NCBI RefSeq assembly: GCF_018130765.1
Contig: NZ_JAFCJZ010000004.1
Coordinates: forward strand, 1 to 64,000
DNA from: Bradyrhizobium iriomotense
GTDB taxonomy: Bacteria; Pseudomonadota; Alphaproteobacteria; Rhizobiales; Xanthobacteraceae
Length of the DNA: 64,000 nt
Direction: 5' to 3'
The notes under the pieces were generated by a model, which worked only from the letters and a program-made list of their open reading frames with translations, was not told the DNA's origin and made no database searches. Shown in pieces: positions 17,725 through 25,417 of the stretch (its first letter is position 1; every line of letters starts with the position of its first letter). Both the position numbers and the translations under genes were made by a program.

Positions 17725-18416
17725 TGAGAGCTCTTCAGGTCGTCGCATGGATGATCGCGGCATGCGCTGCCGCGATCGGTGCTGCGCATGCGCAGGATGC
17801 GACGAGCCTGAAGAAATCGATGCCCGGACAATGGGAGCTCTCGACCACCGAGCGCAGCAAGACCTGCGTTGTCACGCTCAAGGCCGATGCCGCAGGCCAG
17901 GGTTACAAGCTGGAGCTGGAGCCGGCCTGCAAGGCCGCGCTGCCCTTCACCAAGGACATCGTCGCCTGGAGCGTGAAGGGCCTCGACATCGTTCGCTTGC
18001 AGGATGCGACCGGTGAGGCCGTGATCGACTTCACCGAGGTCGAGGCCGGCATCTTCGAGGGTCTGCGCCAGGGTGAGGGCGTCTACATCCTGCAGGATCT
18101 CGCCGCCGCCCGCTCGATGGCCAAGTCGATGGACCAGATGATCGGCGACTGGTCGATGGTGCGCGGCAACGGTCAGCCGGTGTGCGGGCTGACGCTGACC
18201 AACACGGAAGCGGGCCAGGACAATTTCCAGGTCTTCCTCAAGCCGAAATGCGATCCCGCCATCGCGCAGTTCAACCCGACGCAATGGCGGCTCGAGCGCG
18301 GCCAGATCATCCTGATGTCGAAATCAGGCGGTGTCTGGCAGTTCGAGGCCGACGACAACGCGCAATGGCGGCGCGTCCCTGATACCGCCGATCCCCTGAT
18401 CATGCTGCGTCAGTAG
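17724..18416 (+). CDS. tandem AprI/Inh (Omp19-like) protease-inhibitor-domain protein
   Basis: 230 residues with a signal peptide (VVAWMIAACAAAIGAAHA). Two consecutive domains share a pattern: G-Q-W-E-L ... KTCVVTL ... ACKAALPF (about 33-105) and G-D-W-S-M ... PVCGLTL ... KCDPAIAQF (about 140-215). Each has the paired cysteines of the AprI/Inh beta-barrel metalloprotease-inhibitor family, which also includes Brucella Omp19. The duplication is visible in the sequence; the protease target is unknown. Its ATG overlaps the dehydrogenase stop, so it belongs to the transport operon, an odd functional neighbour. Confidence 0.75.
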   Translation: MRALQVVAWMIAACAAAIGAAHAQDATSLKKSMPGQWELSTTERSKTCVVTLKADAAGQGYKLELEPACKAALPFTKDIVAWSVKGLDIVRLQDATGEAVIDFTEVEAGIFEGLRQGEGVYILQDLAAARSMAKSMDQMIGDWSMVRGNGQPVCGLTLTNTEAGQDNFQVFLKPKCDPAIAQFNPTQWRLERGQIILMSKSGGVWQFEADDNAQWRRVPDTADPLIMLRQ

Positions 18417-18439
18417 GCGCCGCCGCCTCATCCGCCGCT

Positions 18440-18580
18440 GTCGTCCCGGGGCGCGAAGCGAGCCCGGGACCCATAACCCCAGGAAGTGGTTGTTGCGCGA
18501 GGTGATCACTCCGAGCCTTCGCCAAAATTCGCCCTGTGGTTTTGGATCCCGGGCTCGCGCTGCGCGCGCCCCGGGATGAC
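18440..18580. repeat. nested palindromic intergenic repeat, copy C
   Basis: GTCGTCCCGGGGCGCGAAGC at the left and GCGCCCCGGGATGAC at the right, with inner arms GGGACCCATAACCCCAGG and CCTGTGGTTTTGGATCCC. It lies between two convergent genes and fills the gap 18417-18635. Confidence 0.78.
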
Positions 18581-18635
18581 GGGCGCGCCGCGAAACCCGA
18601 TCTCATCCTGAGAGCCTGCCAAGGATGGCTGCAGA

Positions 18636-20030
18636 TTACGTCGTCACCTTCGGCGGCGGCGCGGTGCCTTGCGCCCACTTCTCCAGCTTGCCGAGCACGC
18701 CCCAGGCGGTGAGCGCGAGCGAGATCGGCATCGCGAACTGGCCGAGGCCCGGCACCGCCGAGACGATCGTGCCGAGCAGTCCGGCAATGCCGCTTGCATT
18801 GGGGCTCGCCGTTACCGAAGAGAGCAGCGCAGTGATGAGCGAGCCGCCGATGCCGAGCGCGGTCTTCTTGCCGTCGAGCAGCTTGCCGATGGTCTCGCCC
18901 AGCGCACCGTTGACCTGGCCGAGCACGGGTTTGCCGTTGTTGTTGAGCAGCGTGCTGAGCAGGTCGACGACCTGCTTCAATTGATCGACAGGGGCGGGGT
19001 TGGTCGGGGTCACCGGTCCTGGCATCGGCGTCGTTTTGTTGACGAGGGAGAAGAGCCGCTCGAACAGGCTGATCGGATCGTTGCTGGCGGGCAGCGTGTT
19101 GCCTGATGTCGTCGGTCCCGGAATCGTTCCGCCGCCGGCCGTCGGTCGCAGCACCTGCGCGAGGTCTTCCAGCCGCTTCAGGACCTGGGACAGGTCGCCG
19201 CTCTGCATGACCCCTCCCGGTTGCGTCGCGCGCGTGATGGCGGCGACCGTGGCAGCGTCGAGGAGGCCGGTATCCCTGAGGCCGTTCTGCTGCTGAAACC
19301 GCGAGACCGCGGCCCTGGTCTTCGGACCGCTGATGCCGTCCTCGGCGAGCGGCGGATTGGCGCCGAGCCTGTTGAGCGCCTGCTGCATCAGCACGACCGT
19401 CGAGGCCGCATCGTCCTCCGGCTCGATCCGGCCTGCGAATTGCGGGCTGCCGTCGAGCGTGATCGAGGAATCCAGCGCCAGCATCGCATGCAGGATCACG
19501 GCGGTGCCGAGCTGGGAATCGACATGGTTCGGGTCGAACACGTGATCGCGGACGAATTTTCCGGGCCTTGCCTCGGGCGGGCCGTACAGGTTCGAGCCGC
19601 CGTAGAGATAGGGCGAATTCACGCCCTTGGCGTGGTAGCCGAAGCCGTTGAACGCCTCGAGCCGGAATAGCATGCGCGCGATGCTCCAGTCCTGCGCGCC
19701 GATGAAATTCTCGATTCTGAACGCGTCCACGGCGCCGTCCACGAAAGTGGCAAACGGGCCGCGTCCCTTCGGCACGATGGTCGTCACGCGATGCAGCGAC
19801 TCGCCGTTGCCGAGATAGGTGTCGAAATCGAAATTGGACTCACGGTAATGGCAGAGGGCGGCAAAATGCCAGGGTACGCCGGTCAAGCGCTCGATCTGCT
19901 GATAGGTCGCCTTGCCGTTGATCGCCTTGCGAGCCACCGCATTCGCGTCGGCGAGGCGTCCGGGCCGGATCTCGAGACTGGCCCAGTTTCGCTCGTATTC
20001 GTTCTTCAGACTGTCGAATGACACAGCCAT
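18636..20030 (-). CDS. lysozyme-like / peptidoglycan-binding protein with hydrophobic C-terminus
   Basis: 464 residues without a signal peptide. Residues about 1-190 look like a lysozyme-superfamily domain (LTGVPWHFAALCHYRESNFD, with a candidate catalytic Glu). Residues about 205-270 form a PG_binding_1 domain (VVLMQQALNRLGANPPLAED; KTRAAVSRFQQQNGL). Then comes a low-complexity Pro/Gly/Thr linker with many PGPTTS-like steps. The last 90 residues hold two Gly/Ala-rich hydrophobic segments (GIAGLLGTIVSAVPGLGQFA). This resembles phage-type endolysins carrying a holin-like tail, but no phage genes adjoin it. AGGAG six bases before the ATG at 20030 fixes the start. Confidence 0.75.
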   Translation of the reverse strand: MAVSFDSLKNEYERNWASLEIRPGRLADANAVARKAINGKATYQQIERLTGVPWHFAALCHYRESNFDFDTYLGNGESLHRVTTIVPKGRGPFATFVDGAVDAFRIENFIGAQDWSIARMLFRLEAFNGFGYHAKGVNSPYLYGGSNLYGPPEARPGKFVRDHVFDPNHVDSQLGTAVILHAMLALDSSITLDGSPQFAGRIEPEDDAASTVVLMQQALNRLGANPPLAEDGISGPKTRAAVSRFQQQNGLRDTGLLDAATVAAITRATQPGGVMQSGDLSQVLKRLEDLAQVLRPTAGGGTIPGPTTSGNTLPASNDPISLFERLFSLVNKTTPMPGPVTPTNPAPVDQLKQVVDLLSTLLNNNGKPVLGQVNGALGETIGKLLDGKKTALGIGGSLITALLSSVTASPNASGIAGLLGTIVSAVPGLGQFAMPISLALTAWGVLGKLEKWAQGTAPPPKVTT

Positions 20031-20286
20031 TTCGCGCTCCTGCAAATTGATAAACGATCGAGTCTCCGTGCAATTCAAAAGTGAACCAGGTGCCGTGATC
20101 AGGGCGTGACGCCAGCGTGATCGCGGCCAATGGTGGCAGGCCGCCGCCTCGGCGCGTGTGAAATGGCTTACAGCCACAGCGGGAAATGAGAGACTATACT
20201 TGGACGTGCAGGGGTGACCGCTCGCGACGGAACCGGCGGGGTCGTTCGTCCGTTAACGATGCAGGCAGTTTGGCAAGGAGGCCTGC

Positions 20287-20664
20287 ATGGCCAAGCGTGT
20301 CCTCGCGATCGGCATCGAGCCCGGCGTGGCGGACTACAGCGCATTCCCGCAAATCACGCCGGAGCTCGTGCGCGGCTACATCGAGGCGCAGCTGCTACGC
20401 CTGCGCGATCGCGGCTTCGAGGTCACGAGCTGCCTGATCGATCTCGACGCGGCGGCCGAAGCTGCCGTCACTGCAGCGTTGCGCGAAGAACGCTTCGACT
20501 GCATCGTGATCGGCGCGGGCCTGCGCGAGCCGAAGGAGCGCCTGCTGCTGTTCGAGAAGGTGCTCAACCTCGTCCATAGCCTCGCGCCGGAGGCCACGAT
20601 CTGCTTCAACACCACGCCGGCCGACACCGTCGAAGCCGTGCAGCGCTGGATCGAACCAGGATGA
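20287..20664 (+). CDS. conserved hypothetical protein, Rossmann-like
   Basis: 125 residues, soluble. Alternating hydrophobic strands and helices (RVLAIGIEP ... RFDCIVIGAGLRE ... EATICFNTTPADT) suggest a small alpha/beta fold. I do not recognise a functional family. AAGGAGG lies about seven bases before the ATG, the strongest ribosome binding site in this part. The upstream gap 20031-20286 shows no other feature. Confidence 0.7.
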   Translation: MAKRVLAIGIEPGVADYSAFPQITPELVRGYIEAQLLRLRDRGFEVTSCLIDLDAAAEAAVTAALREERFDCIVIGAGLREPKERLLLFEKVLNLVHSLAPEATICFNTTPADTVEAVQRWIEPG

Positions 20665-20777
20665 CCGGCTCACCGTCGGTTTGAACCGGTGGGCATCAAC
20701 CCTTCAATGCAACCACCCGTTGACGTCAGCGGCATTGTGGAACAATCATGTTCGCAGTCATCACCGGTGGGAATCCC

Positions 20778-21086
20778 ATGTCCAGATTTATGCTGCTGCT
20801 CGTCTGCGCAACGATCCTTGCGGGCTGCGATGCCGTCAGCACGGTGACGGAAGGGTTCAAGCAGTCGAAAGCCGTCGAGACCGACCTCGAGCAATCGACC
20901 GGCGTCAAGCCGGCGGTCGGCTTCAATTGGCACAATGGGAGGCTGGTGTTGGTGACGGTTCAATTCCCGCGCCTCTATGAAAACAGGCCGTTGAACGAGC
21001 TTGCAGGGCTCGTTCGCGACGCCGTCACCAGGGATTTCAAGCAGACACCCGAAAGGATCGTGCTCGCCTTCGCGGTCGACAAGTGA
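20778..21086 (+). CDS. small predicted lipoprotein
   Basis: 102 residues beginning MSRFMLLLVCATILAGCDAV. The lipobox LAGC puts the acylated cysteine near residue 17. The remaining 85 residues are soluble (TGVKPAVGFNWHNGRLVLVT) with no family I can name. An in-frame ATG at 20748 would add ten residues ahead of the signal peptide; I prefer 20778, preceded by GGTGGGA. Confidence 0.72.
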   Translation: MSRFMLLLVCATILAGCDAVSTVTEGFKQSKAVETDLEQSTGVKPAVGFNWHNGRLVLVTVQFPRLYENRPLNELAGLVRDAVTRDFKQTPERIVLAFAVDK

Positions 21087-21225
21087 GGCCGGCGCGACCG
21101 GTATCCCGCGCCCGGTGGGACCAGGGCGACATTCCTCCGCGCTTTGGGATGGGCGGAAGGCGATTTGATCTGGCCCGAATCCCCGCCGGGCGCTAAAACT
21201 CGGCCTCACCACCGGGAGGACGCGC

Positions 21226-21546
21226 ATGGTTCGAGGTCTTCGCATTGGAAGTTTTGGAATGGCGGCCTGTCTAGCGGTCGCGATGGCAATGCCGGTGCAT
21301 GAGGCGATGGCCCAGGACGCCGTCGGCGGTGCGATCATCGGCGGTGTCGGCGGAGCGATCCTCGGCGGCGCGCTCGGCGGAGGCCGTGGCGCGGCCATCG
21401 GTGCCGTCGTCGGAGCCGGCACGGGCGCCGCGATCGCCTCCGAGGGCGAGCGCCGCCGCTCCGGCTACTACGCCTATCAGCGCGGCTGCTACATGCAGCG
21501 GCCCGATGGCTATTACGTCCGGGTCGATCCCCGCTATTGCTACTGA
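21226..21546 (+). CDS. glycine-zipper exported protein
   Basis: 106 residues: a signal peptide (AACLAVAMAMPVHEAMAQ), then a glycine zipper (GGAIIGGVGGAILGGALGGG, about 33-55) of the kind that inserts into or spans membranes, then a Tyr/Arg tail (YYAYQRGCYMQRPDGYYVRV) with two cysteines. GGGAGGA lies seven bases upstream of the ATG. Similar proteins are common in Bradyrhizobium; function unknown. Confidence 0.75.
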   Translation: MVRGLRIGSFGMAACLAVAMAMPVHEAMAQDAVGGAIIGGVGGAILGGALGGGRGAAIGAVVGAGTGAAIASEGERRRSGYYAYQRGCYMQRPDGYYVRVDPRYCY

Positions 21547-21564
21547 GGCGCGAGCGGCCGCGTT

Positions 21565-22350
21565 CTAGCTCTTCGCAGTCTCCGGCATGATCTGCAGCAG
21601 CGGCTCCGGCTGGATCGAGATCTGGCCGGCGAACGGCCGGTCATGCGCGGCGATCAGCAGGACGGAGGTGGCGACCCCGGTCGCGAACAGGCCCATCGCG
21701 ACCGCCGATCCCAGGCGGTTGTCGCAATGAACGAGGCCGATCACCAGCAGCGCGCAGGCGGCCTGCAGATACAGGCACCACCATTTGACCGGGTTCACCG
21801 CGGCGAGGCTGACGATGATCCGCTGCCGCCGCGCGTCCAGCGCCTGCTCCAGCGCGGCGATCAGTTCGCGCTGCACATTGGCCTGACCGTTGCCTTGCGG
21901 CGTCATCGTGATGACGAGCTGCAGGGCATCGGCGAGCGGTGGCGGCGTCACCTTCAGCGAGGCCTCCTGATGCGCCATCATCGGCCATTCCACGGCGACG
22001 GCCTGTCCGACATAGTCGTGGACGAGGCCGCGCAGCTTCGCATCCTGCTCCGCCGGCAGGCCCGCGGCCAGCAGCACGGCGCTGCGCAGCGCGCTCGCCT
22101 CGCGGCTCACCGCAGCGCTGGCGCGGTCGCTGTCGCCCCAGACCTGCGCCGCGATGAAGGCGACGAACAGGCCGAAGATGATGCCGAGCACCGGCAGCAT
22201 GCCCGGCGAGATCGCCTTCAGCGATTTGGCACGCTCCTCCGTTGCGACCAGCGCGACACCCGCGAAGATGGCCACGGCCAGGGAATAGGTGAATCCGAAG
22301 ATCACCAGCGCCATCCAGGGCAGCGGCAGATTGTGCAGCCAGTCGCTCAT
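21565..22350 (-). CDS. DUF4239 membrane protein
   Basis: 261 residues starting MSDWLHNLPLPW. Hydrophobic segments lie near residues 10-35, 50-72 and 185-240. The middle region (RASAAVSREASALRSAVLLA) is the helical part typical of DUF4239 (bestrophin-like) proteins. The frame is open upstream to 22488 because the stop codon of a radC remnant has become CAG, so a 307-residue form starting in radC sequence is possible. The ATG at 22350 with AAGAGCGGC upstream is the more natural start. It converges on the glycine-zipper gene. Confidence 0.78.
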   Translation of the reverse strand: MSDWLHNLPLPWMALVIFGFTYSLAVAIFAGVALVATEERAKSLKAISPGMLPVLGIIFGLFVAFIAAQVWGDSDRASAAVSREASALRSAVLLAAGLPAEQDAKLRGLVHDYVGQAVAVEWPMMAHQEASLKVTPPPLADALQLVITMTPQGNGQANVQRELIAALEQALDARRQRIIVSLAAVNPVKWWCLYLQAACALLVIGLVHCDNRLGSAVAMGLFATGVATSVLLIAAHDRPFAGQISIQPEPLLQIMPETAKS

Positions 22351-22377
22351 GCCGCTCTTGTCGCCTGATTTGCGGCC

Positions 22378-22498
22378 CTGGATCAACCGCCTCCCGCGCA
22401 GGCTCGCATGCCCGCATCTGCCGACGATGATGTGATCGTGCACGGCGATGCCGAGCGGCTTGGCGATGTCGATGATCGCTTTCGTCATCTGGCGGCCT
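22378..22498 (-). pseudogene. radC: radC 3' remnant, copy 1 (stop codon lost)
   Basis: Read on the minus strand this encodes [19 protein letters not shown] ... GHASLRGRRLI, the last 36 residues of a RadC/JAB protein. The normal TAG is CAG (22380-22378), so the frame runs on into DUF4239. Upstream the match stops around 22492-22498, before the JAMM motif, so this is the shortest of the three remnants. It marks the left end of the AraC-monooxygenase block. Confidence 0.85.
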
Positions 22499-22544
22499 TA
22501 CCGACTTTGACAAAGGTTGGTCGCCGCGAGGACGCGGAACGCCT

Positions 22545-23435
22545 TCAGGCTCCCGAGGAGCCCTTGCGATACTCAGCCGGCGTACAATTGAGGTGCTGCC
22601 GAAAGACCCTGTTCAGATGACTCTGGTCGGCAAAGCCGCTGAGGAGTGCGATCTCCTTGAGCGCCAGATTGTTCCGTCGCAGATGCTGGCATGCCTGTTC
22701 GACTTTCTGCTTCTGAACAAATGCGTGAGGGCGTATCCCGTAGTGAGCATGGAATTTGCGGGCGAATTGAATCGGCGTGCAGTTGCAGATGGCTGCCAGT
22801 TCGTCGAGCGTGATGTTTCGAGAAATATTCTGCTGGATATAGTCCTCGATCAGCCGGGCATGAGCCGGCCTGAAATGTCCCTGCGCGGAAGGCATCTTGA
22901 ACTTCACCGCGGCGTATTTCCGCATGATGTGGACGCTGGCCTGGAGCGATAGGGCGTCGTAGCAGAGTCTTCCGCCGGGACCGCCGGCGGCGACTTCGTG
23001 AGCCATTTGTTCGTTGATCCAGCTCAGGACGGGGTCATCGATTCCGAGCAGGTCATGAAGTTCAATGGCGGCGACGTCACGATCGAAAGCCTCGCTCGCG
23101 GTTTTCATCATGAAAGCCGGTGAGATGTAGAAGTGGCTGACTTCTATATCGTTCGCCCATCGCCAATGCGAAGGCTCGGCACGGGTCAGCAGTGTAGTAA
23201 TGCCACGGCTGACGCGCTCCTGCTTCCATGCGCCGGTCACGCGACGGTTCATCGCGGTGGCTCCCTGCCGGTAGACGACGATCAGGAAGTCTTCCGTCGG
23301 GGGGACCCAAATGTCGGACGGCGCATAGCGAAATACCCGCATGCGGAAATCAGGCCGGCCGACTGCCGAACTGTCCAGCTTCAGTTCGCCTGGTGCGTAT
23401 CGCGGAAGCTCCTCGACCGCAATCAACTTGCTCAT
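22545..23435 (-). CDS. AraC family transcriptional regulator
   Basis: 296 residues. The N-terminal half is a putative effector domain; the C-terminal 100 residues carry the two AraC helix-turn-helix units (ITLDELAAICNCTPIQFARK and LKEIALLSGFADQSHLNRVF). GGGAGG seven bases before the ATG at 23435 supports the start, although the frame opens at 23846. It is divergent from the monooxygenase gene across a 301-base gap with two inverted repeats, and probably activates that operon in response to its substrate. Confidence 0.9.
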   Translation of the reverse strand: MSKLIAVEELPRYAPGELKLDSSAVGRPDFRMRVFRYAPSDIWVPPTEDFLIVVYRQGATAMNRRVTGAWKQERVSRGITTLLTRAEPSHWRWANDIEVSHFYISPAFMMKTASEAFDRDVAAIELHDLLGIDDPVLSWINEQMAHEVAAGGPGGRLCYDALSLQASVHIMRKYAAVKFKMPSAQGHFRPAHARLIEDYIQQNISRNITLDELAAICNCTPIQFARKFHAHYGIRPHAFVQKQKVEQACQHLRRNNLALKEIALLSGFADQSHLNRVFRQHLNCTPAEYRKGSSGA

Positions 23436-23520
23436 GGCGCAGCCTCCCCCACGGTTGGCGGCCGTTCGCCGGCTCTTCTTTCCGATGATGGGCATCGGTA
23501 GCGCAGGATACGGCGCATTT

Positions 23521-23538
23521 TGCATTCGGCCAAATGCA
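23521..23538. promoter_or_regulatory. inverted repeat in the AraC-monooxygenase intergenic region
   Basis: TGCATT-CGGCCA-AATGCA, perfect 6-base arms, about 85 bases upstream of the araC-type gene and 200 bases upstream of the monooxygenase start. A candidate regulator site; not proven. Confidence 0.35.
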
Positions 23539-23633
23539 TTAGTTCGCCGGGGCCTTCGCTGCGCCGCACACGCGTTTCGTTCAAAGAAAGGTCGGCTTCG
23601 TTCAAGCCCGCCGTGCCTCGGGGCAACTAGTTT

Positions 23634-23650
23634 CCGGCACGTTCTGCCGG
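23634..23650. promoter_or_regulatory. inverted repeat upstream of the monooxygenase operon
   Basis: CCGGCA-CGTTC-TGCCGG, perfect 6-base arms, centred about 95 bases upstream of the monooxygenase ATG. Together with the repeat at 23521-23538 it makes the intergenic region a good candidate for regulator binding. Confidence 0.35.
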
Positions 23651-23736
23651 CGATTGGATCGCCATGGAGACGCAACTCCACCCCCGATTCGGTCGAGTGG
23701 GCACGGTGCACAGCCAAAAAACAGCAGGAGAGGGAA

Positions 23737-25389
23737 ATGGACCAGGCTACAATCAAGTCCGGGGAACTGAACGGATCAAAAAAAACGACCCTCGACGCGG
23801 TCGTTATCGGGGCTGGCATCGCGGGTCTGTACCAGTTGTACCGCATGCGGCAACTGGGATTGAAGGTCCGCGCCTTCGAGGCAGGCTCCGGCGTCGGCGG
23901 AACCTGGTACTGGAATCGTTACCCCGGCGCGCGCTTCGATTCTCAGGTCGAGGTGTACCAGTATTGGTTTTCCGAGGATTTGTACAAGGCGTGGAAGCCG
24001 AGCGAGCGTTTTCCGGCGCAGCCCGAGACCGAGCAATGGCTGAACTTCGTCGCTGATCGCTTCGATCTCAAGAAGGACATCCAGTTCAGCACCCGGATCG
24101 AGTCCGCCACCTATCGGGAGAAGGACGGCCGCTGGGACGTGGTCACCTCCGATGGCGAACGCATTGATACGCAATACCTGTTGGCGTGCTGCGGCATGCT
24201 GTCGGCGCCGCTGAACGACCGCTTCCCGGGCCAGTCCACGTTCAAAGGCGTGATCACCCATACCGGCCTCTGGCCGAAAGAGGGTGTCGATCTCAAAGGC
24301 AAGCGGGTCGCCGTGGTGGGCACCGGAGCCACCGGCATCCAGGTGATCCAGACCATCGCACCCGAAGTCGGGTCGATGAAGGTGTTCGTGCGTACGCCGC
24401 AATATGTCGTGCCCATGAAGAACCCGAAATATTCGCAAGCGGATTGGGATCGCTGGAGTAGCCGGTTCAATGAGCTGAAGACCCGCGTGCGCTCCACCTT
24501 CGCCGGCTTCGACTATGACTTCGAGAACCGCCCTTGGGGTGAGCTGACCGCCGATGAGCGCACCGAGGTCCTGGAAAAATACTGGAACGACGGATCGCTC
24601 TCGATGTGGCTTGCGACGTTCCCGGAAATGTTCTTCGACGAGGCGGTCAGCGCGGTCGTTTCCGAATTCGTCCGAGGCAAGTTGCGGCAGCGGCTTCGGA
24701 ACGACCCGAAGCTGTGCGACCTGCTCATTCCGTCCGAGAACGACTACGGATTCGGCACGCATCGTGTGCCACTCGAGAACAAATATCTCGAGGCCTATCT
24801 GCAGGACAACGTCGAGGGCGTGAACTGCCGCAAAACACCGATCGAGCGCATCGTGCCCGAAGGCATCCAGACCTCCGACGGGAAGGTCCATGAAGCCGAC
24901 GTCATCATCCTGGCTGTCGGTTTCGACGCCGGCACGGGCGCCCTCAGCCGCATCGACATCCGCGGCCGCGCCGGCCTTTCGCTGAAGGATAGGTGGCACG
25001 ACGAGATCCGCACCGCGATGGGTCTGCAGGTGCACGGCTATCCCAACCTGTTCACCACCGGCGCGCCGCTCGCTCCGTCCGCCGCGCTTTGCAACATGAC
25101 AACCTGTCTTCAGCAGCAGGTGGACTGGATCACCGACTGCATTGTCTATGCGAGGGAGCACGGCAAAGGCGTCATCGAAGCAACCAAGGAGTTCGAGGAC
25201 AGCTGGGTGAAGCACCACGACGAAACCGCGGCCGCGACCCTCGTTGTGAAAACCGACTCCTGGTACATGGGCTCGAACGTCGACGGAAAGCCGCGACGCC
25301 TGCTGTCCTATATTGGCGGCGTCGGCAACTACAACCGGCAGTGCGACGAACTTGCGGCCAATGGCTACCAGGGCTTTGCGATGACCTGA
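23737..25389 (+). CDS. Baeyer-Villiger monooxygenase (flavin-containing)
   Basis: 550 residues. The FAD Rossmann loop is GAGIAG (residues 25-30). The family fingerprint FxGxxxHTxxWP is intact as FKGVITHTGLWP (169-180). The NADPH loop is GTGATG (near 195). The length and the GGTWYWNRYPGARFDSQ segment match cyclohexanone/acetone-type enzymes, which insert an oxygen next to a ketone carbonyl to give an ester or lactone. The ester would be handled by the hydrolase encoded 28 bases downstream. The start at 23737 follows AGGAGAGGGA; the frame opens 400 bases earlier without coding character. Confidence 0.92.
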   Translation: MDQATIKSGELNGSKKTTLDAVVIGAGIAGLYQLYRMRQLGLKVRAFEAGSGVGGTWYWNRYPGARFDSQVEVYQYWFSEDLYKAWKPSERFPAQPETEQWLNFVADRFDLKKDIQFSTRIESATYREKDGRWDVVTSDGERIDTQYLLACCGMLSAPLNDRFPGQSTFKGVITHTGLWPKEGVDLKGKRVAVVGTGATGIQVIQTIAPEVGSMKVFVRTPQYVVPMKNPKYSQADWDRWSSRFNELKTRVRSTFAGFDYDFENRPWGELTADERTEVLEKYWNDGSLSMWLATFPEMFFDEAVSAVVSEFVRGKLRQRLRNDPKLCDLLIPSENDYGFGTHRVPLENKYLEAYLQDNVEGVNCRKTPIERIVPEGIQTSDGKVHEADVIILAVGFDAGTGALSRIDIRGRAGLSLKDRWHDEIRTAMGLQVHGYPNLFTTGAPLAPSAALCNMTTCLQQQVDWITDCIVYAREHGKGVIEATKEFEDSWVKHHDETAAATLVVKTDSWYMGSNVDGKPRRLLSYIGGVGNYNRQCDELAANGYQGFAMT

Positions 25390-25417
25390 TGATAACAACA
25401 ACGGAAGGAAACATCCA

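Noticed and set aside
23634..23650. sigma-54 promoter upstream of the monooxygenase
   Set aside because: GGCACGTTCTGC resembles the -24/-12 pattern, but the GG and GC doublets are two bases too close.
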